A DNA stretch of 64,000 nucleotides from Billgrantia pellis (lineage in GTDB: Bacteria; Pseudomonadota; Gammaproteobacteria; Pseudomonadales; Halomonadaceae): positions 434,001 through 498,000 of the forward strand of contig NZ_VTPY01000002.1 in NCBI RefSeq assembly GCF_008297955.1. Reading direction: 5' to 3'. Below, in pieces: positions 63,074 through 64,000 of this stretch (positions are counted from its first letter, which is position 1; each line of letters starts with the position of its first letter). Under the pieces are notes generated by a model that was not told the DNA's origin, ran no database searches, and saw only the letters and a program-made list of their open reading frames with translations. Both the position numbers and the translations under genes were made by a program.

Positions 63074-63550
63074 ATGTCGACGCATAACAGCTTGAAAGGA
63101 CAAGGCGCTTCCTCGGCGTTCCCCTTGCTCCTGTGCAGCGTATCCATCATCTATTTAATTTCTGCCATGCTACTTGACTCACCTATCAGTAATGGCCGCC
63201 CGAGCGCCTCATTCTTTCCTCTCGTAGTGGGCAGTGTGTCACTGGCGCTAGCGGTCACACTACTGGTCCGTGCCCTGTCAGCATCTAGCGAGGTCCACCA
63301 AACGAATAATCTATCGCGCGCTCGGTTCCGCCCCATACTGGTCATGGTCGCCACGCTGGCTTATATCCTTGCATTCACGACGCTCGGCTACTTCCTGGCT
63401 TCAGTATTATATGTGCTCGCCATCATTCTGCTGTTTTCCGACTTCAGTCGGCTGCTCGGCAAGATAATGATTGCCGTCTCCCTCACACTGCTCGGCTACC
63501 TGCTATTCGAGCAGATCTTCCGTGTGCGCCTCCCGACACTCTGGGGATGA
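63074..63550 (+). CDS. tctB: TTT transporter small membrane protein, TctB family
   Basis: The 158-residue protein has four membrane helices and the family arrangement: SIIYLISAMLLDSPISNGRP, then FFPLVVGSVSLALAVTLLVR and a final YLLFEQIFRVRLPTLWG. TctB is the small subunit that supports the large permease TctA. Its stop codon overlaps the tctA start (ATGA). Confidence 0.92.
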   Translation: MSTHNSLKGQGASSAFPLLLCSVSIIYLISAMLLDSPISNGRPSASFFPLVVGSVSLALAVTLLVRALSASSEVHQTNNLSRARFRPILVMVATLAYILAFTTLGYFLASVLYVLAIILLFSDFSRLLGKIMIAVSLTLLGYLLFEQIFRVRLPTLWG

Positions 63551-64000
63551 TCATGGACTTCACCGCTCTGGTTCTCGCCAGCTTCACGCTATTGCTTGAT
63601 CCCGTCACCCTCTTATATGTGGTGGCCGGCTTCCTCATCGGCACCGTTTTCGCTGCGATTCCTGGTTTGACCGCCACCCTGGCTCTGGCCTTATTACTTC
63701 CCCTTACTTATACCTTGGACGTCACCACCGCGCTGATGGCCTGCGCCAGCATCTATATGGCCGGCATGTGCGGCGGCAGTATAACCGCTACCACGATCAA
63801 CATTCCCGGCGCCCCCTCGTCGATGATGACTGCGCTGGAGGGCTATCCCATGCAGCAGCGCGGCCAAGGTGCCCTGGCCTTGGGTCACGCCTCCTTTGCC
63901 TCCATGGTCGGCGGCGGTATAGGCGCTATCCTACTGATAGTGTTGGCCCCGTTCGTGGCCAAGGCTTCGCTGCTGGTGCAAACGGCGGGCAAGTTTTCGT
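63547..64000 (+). CDS. tctA: TTT transporter large permease, TctA family, truncated by the window edge
   Basis: The frame is open to the right edge and encodes at least 151 residues of a protein usually near 500. It has the TctA signature: VVAGFLIGTVFAAIPGLTAT near the start and GGSITATTINIPGAPSSMMT, followed by MVGGGIGAILLIVLAPFVAK. The first ATG is at 63547, overlapping the tctB stop. The second, at 63553, is an alternative and has GGGGATGATC before it. It is the tricarboxylate or related substrate channel. Confidence 0.93.
   Translation, partial: MIMDFTALVLASFTLLLDPVTLLYVVAGFLIGTVFAAIPGLTATLALALLLPLTYTLDVTTALMACASIYMAGMCGGSITATTINIPGAPSSMMTALEGYPMQQRGQGALALGHASFASMVGGGIGAILLIVLAPFVAKASLLVQTAGKFS

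Overview
The window is high-GC, densely packed bacterial chromosome with short intergenic gaps. The gene content suggests a halophilic gammaproteobacterium close to Halomonas: an NhaD-type sodium/proton antiporter, TRAP and TTT carboxylate transporters, an FMN riboswitch before a lone lumazine synthase, and single-copy yejK and trxC. The genus is inferred from gene content, not from a marker gene. I see no tRNA, rRNA, CRISPR array, insertion sequence or prophage.

Layout. 1-9.1 kb: 5'-truncated DUF2795 protein, AraC regulator, pirin, small acetyltransferase, DUF5996 protein, MASE2-GGDEF diguanylate cyclase, cytochrome P450, and an azoreductase divergent from a LysR regulator. 9.1-18.3 kb: chemoreceptor with a sigma-28-like promoter, ExoD-like protein, PLP dehydratase, thioesterase, a LysE exporter divergent from a MocR regulator, a GlxA-type regulator divergent from a methyltransferase, and RidA. 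18.5-21.5 kb: an overlapping FecBCD-type ABC uptake operon. 21.4-27.1 kb: a minus-strand gluconate-type operon (TRAP dctPQM, gntK, gntR, EamA exporter) behind a perfect GntR-type palindrome. 27.2-34.9 kb: class A beta-lactamase-like protein, membrane acyltransferase, a decayed site-2 protease, METTL25-like methyltransferase, GFA protein, TrxC, glutathione transferase, parvulin. 35-45.7 kb: ABC-2 exporter, second diguanylate cyclase, YejK, amidotransferase, an SDR-SPW-VKOR fusion, an MsbA-like ABC exporter and a potassium channel. 46-51 kb: KGG-repeat stress protein followed by a run of GGA-loop hairpins ending in a terminator, patatin, an unexplained intergenic region with a strong minus-strand terminator, DUF503, NhaD, FMN riboswitch and RibH. 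51.2-58.4 kb: phosphoesterase, hemerythrin, SRPBCC, DUF1206, hydroxyisobutyrate-type dehydrogenase, fatty acid hydroxylase, and a MoxR-VWA pair. 58.4-60.9 kb: satD, DUF3307 and a lipoprotein amidase gene behind a near-consensus LexA box. 60.9-64 kb: DHDPS-family enzyme with tctC, tctB and a truncated tctA.

The strongest unusual signals are a candidate CsrA-sequestering RNA at about 46.46-46.66 kb, with seven A-N-GGA sites mostly in hairpin loops, and the SOS-box-controlled SatD/DUF3307/amidase operon at 58.4-60.9 kb. Others are the SDR-VKOR fusion, a MocR-type palindrome over its own start codon, and a possible minus-strand small RNA at about 47.9-48.0 kb.
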